Position numbers and translations under genes: made by a program
Notes under the pieces: model-generated
What the model was told of the DNA's origin: nothing
The model's input: only the letters and a program-made list of their open reading frames with translations
Database searches by the model: none
Shown: in pieces, positions 13,296 to 13,507 of the stretch
How the letters are laid out: every line of letters begins with the position of its first letter
Numbering within the stretch: position 1 is the stretch's first letter
NCBI GenBank assembly: GCA_040507985.1
Contig: JBEVNR010000004.1
Span: 1 to 13,507, forward strand
From: JBEVNR01 sp040507985
Lineage (GTDB): Bacteria; Pseudomonadota; Alphaproteobacteria; Rickettsiales; UBA6187
Length of the DNA stretch: 13,507 nt
Reading direction: 5' to 3'

Positions 13296-13301
13296 ATTAT
13301 A
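13296..13301 (-). promoter_or_regulatory. -10 box of the repressor gene
   Basis: A perfect TATAAT on the minus strand lies nine bases from the repressor ATG. Transcription would start about 0-3 nt before the ATG, giving an almost leaderless mRNA. No good -35 stands 16-18 bp upstream (TGGCGT at 17 bp is poor), so activity may be low or need an activator. Confidence 0.5.
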
Positions 13302-13312
13302 TCGTTTCTACC

Positions 13313-13347
13313 GTAAAAACGCCATGCGTCAGGGACGCGATTTTTAC
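13313..13347. promoter_or_regulatory. Candidate repressor operator (imperfect palindrome)
   Basis: GTAAAAACGC (13313-13322) mirrors GCGATTTTTAC (13337-13347) with one bulged base. Nested inside is GCGTC-AGG-GACGC (13326-13338). It covers the -35 zone of the repressor promoter and overlaps the -35 of the divergent + strand promoter, the expected place for a CI-like autoregulatory operator. Binding is inference. Confidence 0.45.
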
Positions 13348-13371
13348 TTACTCGCTTTTATCATATACAAT
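13343..13371 (+). promoter_or_regulatory. Divergent promoter reading out of the window
   Basis: TTTACT (13343-13348, 4 of 6), 17 bp, then TACAAT (13366-13371, 5 of 6). Transcription would start near 13378 and run toward the window end. Two further palindromes follow: CATTGCAATG (13393-13402) and GCAATA-GATT-TATTGC (13417-13432), which share an ATTGC core and may be additional operator sites. Confidence 0.5.
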
Positions 13372-13455
13372 TTAAAGGCGATATCAAGCAAACATTGCAA
13401 TGATTTGGTGTGATCGGCAATAGATTTATTGCATACCCCGTTAGCGCGTGGGAGC

Positions 13456-13507
13456 ATGCGGCATAAAAACCGGAATTTCGGCATTCGCATCGTTTGCCTT
13501 TTTGCCT
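13456..13507 (+). CDS. Possible start of the divergent gene (partial)
   Basis: An ATG at 13456 opens a frame that runs off the window: 17 residues with a basic start (MRHKNRNFGIR) turning hydrophobic (IVCLFA), like the beginning of a signal peptide. GGGAG is only one base from this ATG, too close for a normal ribosome-binding site. A GTG at 13448 in another frame is also open to the end. The divergent promoter supports a gene here, but which frame is coding cannot be decided. Confidence 0.25.
   Translation, partial: MRHKNRNFGIRIVCLFA

Overview
The window reads as alphaproteobacterial chromosome. The main support is a fabZ-lpxA-lpxI cluster: LpxI is the UDP-2,3-diacylglucosamine pyrophosphatase used by most Alphaproteobacteria in place of LpxH. 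It is backed by an alphaproteobacterial-type GyrA with a large insert in its C-terminal domain. Housekeeping genes look GC-rich, while the unrecognised ORFs, the toxin gene and the intergenic DNA look AT-richer by eye. No species can be named from sequence alone.

Layout. Positions 1-443 are the 3' end of 23S rRNA and about 558-677 is 5S rRNA, both on the + strand, with no tRNA after the 5S. carA then ispH (2969 down to 854) form a tight minus-strand pair behind a good sigma70-type promoter. An AT-rich stretch leads to an unrecognised multi-pass membrane protein (3434-4051, +). gyrA (4285-7101, +) carries unusual residues at the two main quinolone-resistance positions. bioF (8311-7187, -) is divergent from a RelE-type toxin/HigA-type antitoxin pair (8401-9035, +). 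The toxin's -10 box sits so close to its ATG that the mRNA is probably leaderless. fabZ-lpxA-lpxI (11171-9055, -) is a compact lipid A operon lacking its usual lpxD and lpxB neighbours. An unrecognised 293-residue protein (12239-11358, -) ends in a clear intrinsic terminator. A 41-codon small ORF with a good ribosome-binding site (12517-12642, +) meets, tail to tail, an XRE/S24-type repressor (13286-12639, -). The window ends in a palindrome-rich intergenic region with promoters facing both ways.

Function. The recognised genes are core metabolism: arginine/pyrimidine precursor (CarA), isoprenoid precursor (IspH), DNA supercoiling (GyrA), biotin (BioF), fatty acid elongation (FabZ) and lipid A (LpxA, LpxI). 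The accessory layer is the toxin-antitoxin pair, the repressor module with its operator region, two orphan proteins and dRS3-like/REP-like palindromes.

The strongest leads are the repressor, which keeps an S24-like fold signature but has lost both catalytic residues; the orphan 293-residue protein with an in-frame hydrophobic leader lacking a start codon; the small ORF; and the GyrA resistance-type residues. I see no CRISPR array, transposase or integrase, and no complete system that I could honestly call new.
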